Origin: Melitaea cinxia
Lineage: Eukaryota > Arthropoda > Insecta > Lepidoptera > Nymphalidae
Assembly: GCF_905220565.1 (NCBI RefSeq)
Contig: NC_059406.1
Location: forward strand, 5,218,001-5,282,000
DNA: 64,000 nt
Direction of reading: 5' to 3'
Made by a program: the position numbers and the translations under genes. The notes below the pieces were generated by a model. It was not told where the DNA came from and made no database searches. It saw nothing but the letters and a program-made list of their open reading frames with translations. The number at the start of each line of letters is the position of its first letter. The first letter of the stretch is position 1. Of the stretch, positions 24,601 through 37,200 are shown piece after piece.

Positions 24601-27600
24601 CGCGGCGGGCTCGCAGTCCCACAGCGTGGGCACGCACTGCTCGGGCGCGGCCTGGCCACTAGTGTGCGAGCGGGCGCCCGGTACCTGTATGAGCAGCAGG
24701 CGGTACATGGCGAGCGCGTGCGGCGGCGGCGGCGCGGCGGGCTCGCAGTCCCACAGCGTGGGCACGCACTGCTCGGGCGCGGCCTGGCCACTAGTGTGCG
24801 AGCGGGCGCCCGGTACCTGTATGAGCAGCAGGCGGTACATGGCGAGCGCGTGCGGCGGCGGCGGCGCGGCGGGCTCGCAGTCCCACAGCGTGGGCACGCA
24901 CTGCTCGGGCGCGGCCTGGCCACTAGTGTGCGAGCGGGCGCCCGGTACCTGTATGAGCAGCAGGCGGTACATGGCGAGCGCGTGCGGCGGCGGCGGCGCG
25001 GCGGGCTCGCAGTCCCACAGCGTGGGCACGCACTGCTCGGGCGCGGCCTGGCCACTAGTGTGCGAGCGGGCGCCCGGTACCTGTATGAGCAGCAGGCGGT
25101 ACATGGCGAGCGCGTGCGGCGGCGGCGGCGCGGCGGGCTCGCAGTCCCACAGCGTGGGCACGCACTGCTCGGGCGCGGCCTGGCCACTAGTGTGCGAGCG
25201 GGCGCCCGGTACCTGTATGAGCAGCAGGCGGTACATGGCGAGCGCGTGCGGCGGCGGCGGCGCGGCGGGCTCGCAGTCCCACAGCGTGGGCACGCACTGC
25301 TCGGGCGCGGCCTGGCCACTAGTGTGCGAGCGGGCGCCCGGTACCTGTATGAGCAGCAGGCGGTACATGGCGAGCGCGTGCGGCGGCGGCGGCGCGGCGG
25401 GCTCGCAGTCCCACAGCGTGGGCACGCACTGCTCGGGCGCGGCCTGGCCACTAGTGTGCGAGCGGGCGCCCGGTACCTGTATGAGCAGCAGGCGGTACAT
25501 GGCGAGCGCGTGCGGCGGCGGCGGCGCGGCGGGCTCGCAGTCCCACAGCGTGGGCACGCACTGCTCGGGCGCGGCCTGCGCCAGCCACGCCGATAGCTCC
25601 GGCAGCTCGCGAGCCTTGTCCAGCAACCGTCGGAACGCGACCAGCCTGCGCGTTACAATTCAATTCAATTCACATTTATTTATAAACTGACACATGGTTT
25701 TGGGTTAAAGTTACAGCAATGGTCAACTTTTGCACTGACAATGAGTGCACCATTTGTAGATACACCAAGTATTACTGTTTTGTAGACCATTTCGTCATAA
25801 GAAAAAAAGAAGGATTATATAACTTGTTTTGCTTTAGATTTTTAACCGACTTCCAAAAAAGGAGGAGGTTCTCAATTCGACTGTATTTTTTTTATGTATG
25901 TTACTTTAGAACTTTTGACTGGGTGGAGCGATTTCAACAAATTTTCTTTTAATCGAAAGGTGGTATGTGTCATTTGGTCCCATTTAAATTTATTTGAGAT
26001 CTAACAATAACTTTTTGAGTTATATCTAATAATGCGTTTTTACTTGACGCTTTTTTTGGTCGATCTATGTTGTATTATACTGCATAATTTTCTACTGGAT
26101 GTACCGATTTTGATAATTCTTTTTTTGTTGGAAGGGATATCCCTAGTTTGGTACCATGATAAGGAAACCAGGATCCGATGATGGGATCCCAGAGAAATCG
26201 AAGAAAACTCTCGAAAATCCGCAAAAACTTTTTACTGGGTGTACCGATTTTGATAATTTTTAATTTAATCGAAAGCTAATGTTTATCATGTGGTCACATA
26301 TAAATTTTATCGAGATCTGATAACTACTTTTTGAGTAATTTAACGACGTAAGATAACGCGTAGTTACTTGACTAATTTTTCGTCGATCTACGTTGTTATT
26401 ACTCGTCGATGTAATTGAAGTCGGTTTTTTTTCGTTTGCAAGCAAACACAATTATTCTTTTGAAAATGTATGTTTTCTAACAATGTTGAAGAAGAAATTT
26501 GTATTTCAAAAAAAACTCGACGTTCCTGTCCCTTAACCGAGACATCATGACTCTTGGTAAAGTAATTTTCATTGCATCTCAGTCCCAATTTATATAAAAA
26601 GTCAACGAGAGAACGTTTGGTTTCTCTGGACGATTTTGGTGCTCTTCTGGGACAAGTGTATAAAATGTTATTTTAGACAAAGTTATCATTATCTCGTCCT
26701 AGTCTCATAATGCGACACAAGACTCCGCCGACACCGTCGGTGCCGCAGCGCACCTGGAGCCGAGGCGCGCGGCGGCGTCGTGCTGCTGCGGCGAGAGCGC
26801 GTCGAGCGGCGCCGAGTCGGCCACGAAGCCCTCGCGGCCGCGCAGGAACACGCCGAACTGCTGCTCCAGCGTGTCCTCGGCGCCCGTGCCCTTCAGCTGG
26901 ATGCGGCACAGCAGCAGCGCGAACGTCAGGCGGTCCGTGTGCAGCATGCCGCGCGCCACGCGCTCGTACACCGCCTGCGACCATGCCGTATGTACATGCG
27001 TATACTTAGACATATGTTATCATTACCTACCAGCTAATTCCTACATATATTTATCAACAAACTTGACGTGTCACTTCAAATAAGTATACTTTCTTAAGCA
27101 GCCGAGCTCCTCACCTTACACTGTCTATTTAAACAGTACTTATATCAGTAAGCCAGAGATTTTATTTATTAGTCGGGACACACTAATCGTAGAAAGTATT
27201 GGTACGACTTAAAAAAAAAAAAAAAAAAACTTTTTTTCCTCGGAAAGGCTATTTCAATAAATGTCAACTGTAAGCAATCTAAAAAGTACCGAATTCAGAT
27301 GTGAGCATAGAGTCAGTTTAAGATAGTGGACTAGGAACAACAAACAATACCATAAGATTTTTTTTCTGATAATCGAAATGTAACGATGCTTCACTTGTAT
27401 ACAAAAAAAAAGTAAAAAAGTTGTAAAGGTTACCGTGAAAAGTTCCTCTGTGATGGTCTTCAATCTTGCAGTGTAGTCCGAGACGCCGTTGAGGCCGGGG
27501 CACACGAGTACGGTGCTGAAGATATCGAGGAACATCTTGAGAGAGTACTGGTACAAGAAGTGGACCTGGTGCAGTGACTCCATCGTAAAATAGATGCTGC

Positions 27601-30600
27601 TGCAAGCCTGAAAACCACGACAACACCCATAAATAAAACTGTATTTTGTTTTTTCTTTACATTTTAACAACAATTACAACTATTACAATTAGAATAGTCT
27701 CACACTTACTTGAGACAATGGCAAATATTGTTGGCTGACTGTTTCTATTTCCGCAATAACTTTATCTGTTTCTTCGACCTGAAAAAAGGAAAAAATGAAA
27801 TTGTCTTTTCGTAATCGTTAACTAACATACATATGCATATGGATAGTTTTTACCTTTTGTCCTATATCGTCCGCCTCTTTCTTAAGAGTTTCGAGCGTCG
27901 CGATAACAGAGTCATCGTCGAGAATTTTGCCCTTCGCGTCGTTAAGAGCTTGAAGTAGAGATTTCTCCAACTGACGGAGACGTAGATGGAATTCACCTGA
28001 AAAACGTAAATTCATAATAAACCAACGAAATTTTACCGAATCAAAAAAGAATAATCTCTTATTGTATTACTAGCTGACCCAGAAAACGTTGTTTTGCCAT
28101 ATATATTATGAAAATTTAGGGTCGTATGTATTTTTTGATGCTAAATCATAATAAAAATAAAATAAATTATCAAATATAAAAAAAATATTAAGGGGTGGAC
28201 TACCCTTAACATTTAGGGGGGTGACTAATAGATGTTGTTCGATTCTCAGACTTACCCAATATGCACACAAAATTTCATGAGAATCGGTCAAGCCGTTTCG
28301 GAGGAGTTTAACTACAAGCACCGCGACACGAGAATTGTATATATTAGATGACTCACCTTGTAATTTAAGAAGATCTGATCGCTTAGTATCAATATCCGGT
28401 CGCTCCGCCTTAAGTACGCGATGCAGGCACTGCGACTGTAGCGATGAGCGCGTCACCGTGAAGTTAACGAAAGTCACTCGGGAACACATATCCGGAGGGA
28501 ACTCCACCGTCGGGTCCCTTCAAACAAACAGTTATAAGTTGAGTATTTCAGCTAAAAGTAAGTAGAAATATGCGTTTTTAGCTGAATACTTACCTGGTAC
28601 TCAAGAAGATAACGAATGAAGGACTAAGATCAATGTCCTGGTCTCCGAGTGTAATGAGCACACGACCGCCTGTTCGACGCAGCTCCCGGTTCAAAACAGG
28701 GTTTAAGATTGGGTCGTAATTTTCGACATCCTGTTTAAACATTAATAGAATTGTATAAAATTATTACACACAATAGTATTTTTAACCTCCGACGTCTTTT
28801 TACGTCTTTTTGTCTGTCTATCTGTCTGTGGCTCCGTAGCTCGCAAATGGATGAAGCGATTTCAATTTTTTTTATTTTTATGAAAGGTGAGTTAGAGTGT
28901 TTTTAGATATGTTTGATGAAAATCGGTTGAGTCGCTTAAAAGTTGTGGGGGGTGAAAGTGGGGAATAATAACCGAATATCTGCAAATATAATCTAGTGGG
29001 GTCTCAAATGAAAGCGGGTCACGTGCACATTACAAAATAATGTGTTCAATTAAAATCGGTTGAGCCCTGAAAGACTCTGAGCATAAAAGTGGGGAACATA
29101 CCCAATATCTGCAAATATGTGTGGTGGGGAGAAAATGAGGATGGAAATCCGAATGTCAGTAAATTTACCCAAGTACCATTGAAATAGCATCGTATGCATT
29201 TTACAAAATTAATAATAAACATAAATGAACAATACTAATAAAAATCGGTTGAGCCGTTTGAAGTTAATGGGGGCTACAAGTGGGGATGGAAAACAGAATG
29301 TCTGTGAATATATCTTAATGTTGTATCAAATGAAAGAGCACTGAAAAAGAATATTAATAACTTAATCAAGAGCGTTCTTAGTTTCATTTGATGAGAAAAT
29401 TGGTGAAAAGCTGTTTTAAAGTTATGGTAATGGTGTCAGAAAATTGGGACATGGAAATACAATTGTCAAGTGAAAGTATCAATTACTACATCTCAATCTT
29501 TGTAATTCTGCTAAAGATACAAAATCTTCATTATAATAAGTGTACCTATAAAAAGTATAAAATAAAAATTAAATTAAAAATTTAAAAAAACTCCCGACAC
29601 AATAACCTGAGTTTCCTTTAAAAAGTAAAAAATAATTAAAGAAACTCAATCTTAAAGTACCTAAGTATGTACGAGTATTAATAATTCTAAACAAAATACA
29701 TCGCGTTGGGAGACCACTCCTATTTATTTATTACCTACTATTAATTTTTTCATTAGTATCACATGCATAGGTTGCCTTAGGTAGCTAAGTCTTTTTTTTT
29801 TAATTTTTAATTTAATTTTTATATTTTAAAAGTCTTTACAATCAGAACGTACCTGCACGAGCAATGGGTTACCGAAACGCAAAGCCGATTCCAAGTTCTT
29901 CCTGAACGAATCGTCGAGGAACGAAGTCTTCGTTATCTTGCGTTCCTTGAATTCGCGCATTATGAACTCCGTCGCTTGACCCGATGGATCGATGATCAGG
30001 GGGTAACGGTTGAATCGCTGCAAATAGATATTCATAAATATTTACATCACTACATAGCATAAAACAAAGTCACTTCCCACTGTCCATATGCTTAGATTTT
30101 TAAAACTACGCAACGGATTTTGATGTGGTTTTCTTTAGTAAATAGTGATTCCAGAGGAAGAAACACAAAAAACACATTTTTTCGCTTACATTGCAAATGT
30201 TTATTACTGTCTCCCTCTTCCTATTAGACAAGCTCAATCTCTCTTCTCCTTCAAAAAATACCTTAAACTACACTATTTGTCACTAAACACGTCATGATCG
30301 CCTATATCGTCTTTGTATGATATAATATATATTTATTTTTATTTATTAATTTATCTTTTTGTACTTTATTCAAATAATCTAATTCGCACATCAATTATTT
30401 GTTTACTTCCTAACTGCAGTTTCTGTTATTGTGTCCTATACCCAAAGGTTGTCTGGAAGAGATCGCTCTTTCAGCGATAAGACTACCTTTGTTTGTTCTT
30501 TCATTTTTAACCGACTTCAAAAAAAGGAGGAGGCTACTCAATTCGACCGTATATATTTATTTTTTTATGTATGTTCGGGGATAACTCCGTCGTTTATGAA

Positions 30601-31190
30601 CCGATTTTGATAATTCTTTTTTTGTTGGAAAGGAGATATCCCTAGTTTGTTACTATGATAAGGAAACCAGGATCTGATGATGGGATCCCAGAGGAATCGA
30701 GGGAAACTCTCGAAAATCCGCATAACTTTTTACTGGGTGTATCGATTTTGATGATTTTTAATTGATTCGAAAGCCGATGTTTATCATGTGGTCACATTTG
30801 AATTTCATCGAGATCTGATAACAATTTTTGGAGTAATCTTTGATGATGCGTATTTACTTGAGTATTTTTTCGTCTACCTACGTTGTATTACTTGTCGATA
30901 TAATTAAATTTGGTTTTTCTTCGTTTGCTTGCAAACACAATTATATGTTTTTTTTTGTTGTTTCTTTTAATGGTGTACACTGTACAATAAAGAGTATTAA
31001 TATTATTGTTTATTTTATATTTCGTATCAGCATTACACCTGTGCGAAGCCGGGGCTGGGCACTAGTTATATATATGGTATATGTTTTTTAAAAAATATAA
31101 TTAGGTCGGAAAACAAGCGCACTGCTCCAATGCTGGTAAGCGATTACCGTAGCTTATTGACGTCTGCAGCACCAGAAGTATCGCAAGCGG

Positions 31191-31266
<76 letters not shown>

Positions 31267-34200
31267 CTCGTTAGCTACTACTAGCCTAGCCGTAAAAATG
31301 GGAGAATATTAGTAAATGAGGCCAGCAGGCGGGGCTGGCCCGCTCACCCTGAGCATGATGGCGTTCTCGACGCAGAGCTCGTCGCTGGGCAGCGCGTTGG
31401 CCTGCCAGCGCAGGCGCTCGTCGGGGTTGCTGAGGTACTCCGTGCGCGCGATGTCGGCGCGGAACTTGATGTGCGCGGCCGCCAGGTGGCTGCTCCACGT
31501 CGAGAACAGGTTCTGGCGGTACTGCGTGCGAGCAATGCACCTTCATCATGCTGTCACTGTCATGCTCTATGCTCTTTATTGTCTATGGTTGTCTATTACA
31601 AGTCTTATTGCGTAAAGATAGTCAAATACTGCAATATGTTACATAAATCAAAAGTTACAAATTACGTTCTTACGTTCGAAATGTAAACATGTTGCAGCTC
31701 ACACTAAGTTTTAAAGCGTGAAAAATTAAGTGTTCTGTTCTATAGTTATTTATAATCTACGACTGTCTTTGGTCATCTATAGTTATTTATAATCTACGAC
31801 TGTCTTGATGGTGATCAAATTACAATTAGTTACTTATGCCTAAAGGAAAAGTCATACTTTACAAGTGTCACCACTAATGTCTGTTTCGTAGATATATAAC
31901 AATTTTATTTTCAGCGTATAGAATATATACTCACATGCTGGTCGAAGTATCCGCCATAAGCTATGAAAGCAGCGGACAATAAGACGTCTCCGATAATGGT
32001 GCTCATTTGTGAGCGGAACGTCTCTGAACTGGCCTCCCATCGCTCGCGTTCGATCACCAAGCTTTTCAACAGTGCTATCGAACGATCGACCTGCAGACGA
32101 TTGAGGTAGGAAACTTAATGACTGTTTAGATAACAACCAACTGATATACAAATTTAATTTTGTAGTGTGTTTTTAGTTGTGTGTACAACTAAAGTGGCAC
32201 CGGGAATTGAATCGCACCCTGGGAGCGCCTAGTAAACTTTGCCCCAACAAATTAACTGCTGGCACTTAAACCACTTATGTTTTTAAATTTTAAAGTGTAG
32301 TACATGAAGAAAATATCTTTTTACCTTGGCTTGAACGTTTTCGAGGTCAGTCTTAATGGCCTGGGCTTGACTGATGAGTTGTGCGTATTCCTCCTTGTAG
32401 GAAGCGATGGATTTCTCTAGCTGTGCTATAAGATCACGCACTTCGTTTCCTGCCTTAACATTATACTGCGCTTGGTCTTCGAGAGCCTTCAGTTCATTAC
32501 GTAATGGCTCCACACGTTTTAACATATCGGCGTATTCAATCTATAAAGTAGTTAGTAAATATATAATTTAAAAGGAATTCTTACTGGTAAGCAATAATCA
32601 AGGGAGCAATTGAATATTTTATTACCTGAGCTATAGCCCATTTTACCATAGGACCGCAGGCCATACTGGCTCTGTTTACTTTCTCAAAGTTGTAATCAGG
32701 GTTACTAAGATAACGTGTCTTCATTTTTTCCCGTACATCGTCACTGACAAAAGGAATTGGTGATTAATAATTTGCTCATACACAAAATAATTAAACTGTG
32801 CGTTAGGGGAAACCAATGAACCAAACCAAAAAAAAAAACTCTGACCATTTGTTTCATGCACATTCATTTTCCATCAACCTTTAATTTAAATTCCTTTAAC
32901 CGGGATGATATAGAATGAACGTCACTTTAAGAACACAACAAACAAAAGAAATAAAAAATTTAAATGCATCACAGTACTTTTGATAAACATAGATAGCAAA
33001 CAAAAAAAAAAAAGATGTAAAAAAAAAACAAAGCGAAACGAATTTCTGCCGTTAGTGGCTTTCAACAGGTTCCTCGGAGACCACTTATGAATGGACATTA
33101 TTTATTGGCAAATACATTCATGCAATACGGAGAGACCTGTGTTTCACTGATATCTGGAAAGAACAGATGTTCTAAACATTTGCCAAATCATTTGAATATT
33201 GTACAATCCATTAAAATATTTTAATATTGGCAAATATTATAATATGATATATGAATATAGAAGTAATATTTAATACAATGTAACACTTAAATGTTGTATT
33301 CAGTCCATCACCATCAACTGTTCCCGACACATGCAATTTTACTGTGCAGAACGAACTGTCTTAGAATATTTTTGGTGAATATATATTCAATATGCTAATA
33401 TTTTGGTACTTTTTTATAAAAATAATTAATGTTTCTCTATCTACATTGTAATATGTGGTGGACAATTGTTACATTATGGTTTCAGATCTGTTACTGGAAA
33501 TTGGATTTAAGCCAACTGGCATTATATCTACTTATTACTCTGGAAAATTCGTTATGCAGTTTCAATTCTAAGGTTACGTGTAGACGGTGTCTCCATACCG
33601 CCGGCAGGCATGTTTGTTAGTTTTAGCGGTTTGCGGGCCGCGTGCGGTCGTCTTCGGTGTTAGCCCGACGGCGCCGTCTACACGCAACCGAACAGTTACA
33701 TATGCAGACATCCACCATGCAAAAAGCAAGCTCAAAGCAAATTAAATACTATCGTTTTAAAATATAAAACACAAAACCTATTTATAAATCTTTCGTTGTG
33801 ATATCACTTATCATATAGCAGCTATAAGGCTGTAACATATAATTATTAGCCAATGTTGATTTGAACATAATTATGTAAAATAAAACAATTTCATTGATCG
33901 CGCACAAATATGATAAATGATGTTATAACTGCACCATCACCAAACAAATGTTCCGATCGGTCGAGGGACGAAAGGGGACGGGGGCACTGGAGGGGCGGTG
34001 GGGTGGGGAGTAAGCTCGAGGCGGTGCTCACGTGATGTCCTCGGTGGAGAAGTTGGAGACGATGCTGTTGATGAAGTTCTCGCGCATGATGACGGCGCGG
34101 ATGGCCTTCCAGTCGGTGGCGTTCTCGCCCAGCAGCAGGCAGATGGACTCGAGCGCCACCTTGACGATGGCGGGCGGGTTGCCCATCGAGCGCACCTCCA

Positions 34201-37200
34201 CCAGGTGCTGCTTCTTTATGGACTTCACGGCTGCAGTCCGTCACCCGCCAAGCGAGAGCGACAGAGTACGAAAGGGGAGAAATAAAAAAGGCCTTTTTAG
34301 CTGAATGTGTCGCATGCGGCGGGCGGGCCGTGGGCGCCGGCGGTTAGTCACAGTCGTGTGCCGGTGCGGCAGTCGGTTAACGTTAACAACAGTCACGTAT
34401 GCGAGCAAGCTTAGCATATTTACAATATTAACCATCTAATTAATATTAAATGTCATTCACAGTAATAAATAATACGAAACTTAAATACAGTACAATGCTT
34501 AGTATAAATATGTGTTAAGACAATATTACAATTTCGAATGCACTAATTACACTAAAATGTTTTTGCCAATAAATATCGGACTGAGAAGGAACGTTCGTAC
34601 ACGCTTGCTATCTACAGTAACGTGTGAAATGAGGGATGTAACTATAGATTTATTTAATGGTCCATTACATCTCTATAAAATCTTTAATTACGAAAAGATG
34701 GCACGTCTTCGGCGATAACGACCGAGTCGTCGGACTCCGAGCCGATCTCGAGCGGTTCGGAAGCGTAAACGTGCGATCTTTTTGTAGTAAAGTGAAGTGC
34801 ACTAACGTGATGTTCTCAGTCTCGAAGTTAACAATAGTGGATATGAAGTTGTCCTTCATGACAACGGAGCGGATGCCCTTCCACGAGTCGCCCTTCTCGC
34901 CGAGCAGCGTGCAGATGGACTCCAGCGCCATCTTGACGACGGAGGGCGGGTTGGCCATGGACCGCACCTCCACCAGCTGCTGCTTCTTGATGGAGCGCAC
35001 CGCTGTGTGGGATCCTCGTTACTTCCGATCTTACGCTACGTCTTTACTACGTTACCTTTTTAGATAGTTCAAATGTATACGTTCTATCTACGTGAGAATG
35101 GAGTATATCCGCTTTATTGCATTTGTTTCCGAACACAAAAATAAGTTTACAATCAAACGATCTAACGATATCTCTAATTTTTAAGACATTTTATCTTAAT
35201 AAATATATTCAACATTTTATCATTTTTGTGCTCAGTGTTTGCTATTGAAGCTTTTAAAATATTATGTTAAACATATAAAGAAAAAAAAAAAAGAAATAAG
35301 TCAAACCGTTTTGCGCCTCGATAACAGCCGGTTCGACTTGTGCCAAGTCCGCCATTACATCTTTTCGTTTAGCTTCAATTTCCTTCGTCTGTTTTTCTAG
35401 AGCGACCTGAATCATTATAATATTAAAATCGATTAGCTTCCAACTAACAATTTATTTACTTCGACTGTTTTTAACTAATCCAAACCTGAATCTCTTGACT
35501 TTCGACTTTCTTCTTTTCAGCTTCTTGCTGGTCTTTGACCATTTGCCGGAGTTTTGCGTTTGCAGCCTCATTCTTAGCTTGTAGCTCCTAAAATACGTTT
35601 TTATTATAGTCAGTATATTGAAAAATAAAGTAGCGAAGACTATATACACAATTAGAAAGATTTTCATATTAGTTTTCAATTACCTGTGACTTCACTGCAA
35701 GACTCTTCTGCATTTCCTCAACTTGCTCCACTGTCTCAGCGATCTTTCCAAGACCAACGTTCAAGTGAAGCTGCTGCTCCTCGAGGTCGGCGCGTTTCTC
35801 CGCGTATAGTTTCACCATTTGTTGGATAAAGTCCAGATAGTGTCTGAAACGTGTTGACAAGTAATATATTTAAGATTTATAATAAGTTTTAATAACTAAT
35901 AACAGAAAACAGATAACCTAACTTTAAAAGTACGTTAAAAGTAGTTTTTACTTTTAATTACTGTATCTGAATAAAAAGAAATAGGAAAACCTATGGATTG
36001 GCAAACTATGGTGGTTTTCCAATAACAGCACTAAAGTGCTTTATGGAGCATAAAGCTCAACGTTGCATTTAACTACAGTAAAGCTTCGCACAATCGAGCA
36101 CTCAAAAATGCTGTTTTCGCGTGATGCGTGCAGTCGATACCGACTTAACAAGTATTTAATGAAACAACTTTTTTTCGGATTTTATCGCGGTTAATTCGTT
36201 ATTCGTTGGTCACGGGAAGACCATGGTTGCTGTAAAGTATCCGAAACGTCGGGAATCAAAAGTTAATAATAAACCGCGATAAAATCCGAAAAAAGTTGTT
36301 TCATTAAATGAGTGAAATTCGCGTAAACATTAGAAAACAAAATTAACAAGTATTTTTCTCTTTAAGTTGGCATTGATCGAAATTTTATTTATACTATCGT
36401 AATATTTTTTTTTTTTTTTATGTCACTAGGTCGGCAAACAAGCGTACGGCTCACCTGATGGTAAGCGATTACCGTAGCTTATAGATGCCTGCAACACTAG
36501 AAGCATCGCAAGCGCGCTGCCGACCCAATCCCCCAGTAGCTATATATGTATTGCTTAATGTTGAAAAAAAAAGCAAAGCTTCGTCTGTTTGTAATGAGCG
36601 TGGGCACCTGGGCGTGATGGCCATGGTGCGGTTGGCGCGCTTGGCCAGGCGCGCGTTGGCGCGGTGCAGCGTCTGGTGCACGTACACGCAGGCGTTGACC
36701 ACGGCGGCGCGGTGCGACGGCCGCGCGCCCAGCTCGCTCTGTAGTGAGTGTGGGCGTGATGAGTCACCTGGGCGTGATGGCCATGGTGCGGTTGGCGCGC
36801 TTGGCCAGGCGCGCGTTGGCGCGGTGCAGCGTCTGGTGCACGTACACGCAGGCGTTGACCACGGCGGCGCGGTGCGACGGCCGCGCGCCCAGCTCGCTCT
36901 GTAGTGAGTGTGGGCGTGATGAGTCACCTGGGCGTGATGGCCATGGTGCGGTTGGCGCGCTTGGCCAGGCGCGCGTTGGCGCGGTGCAGCGTCTGGTGCA
37001 CGTACACGCAGGCGTTGACCACGGCGGCGCGGTGCGACGGCCGCGCGCCCAGCTCGCTCTGTAGTGAGTGTGGGCGTGATGAGTCACCTGGGCGTGATGG
37101 CCATGGTGCGGTTGGCGCGCTTGGCCAGGCGCGCGTTGGCGCGGTGCAGCGTCTGGTGCACGTACACGCAGGCGTTGACCACGGCGGCGCGGTGCGACGG

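Noticed and set aside
22491..25690. Four overlapping open frames of about 1000 codons on both strands
   Set aside because: They arise because the 132-bp unit is a multiple of three without stops. The only biologically sensible coding part is the first 169 bases (exon 41) on the - strand.
34807..35002. Exon 29a as a pseudo-exon
   Set aside because: Frame, both splice sites, phases and all structural residues are intact; changes look like tuned substitutions, not decay.
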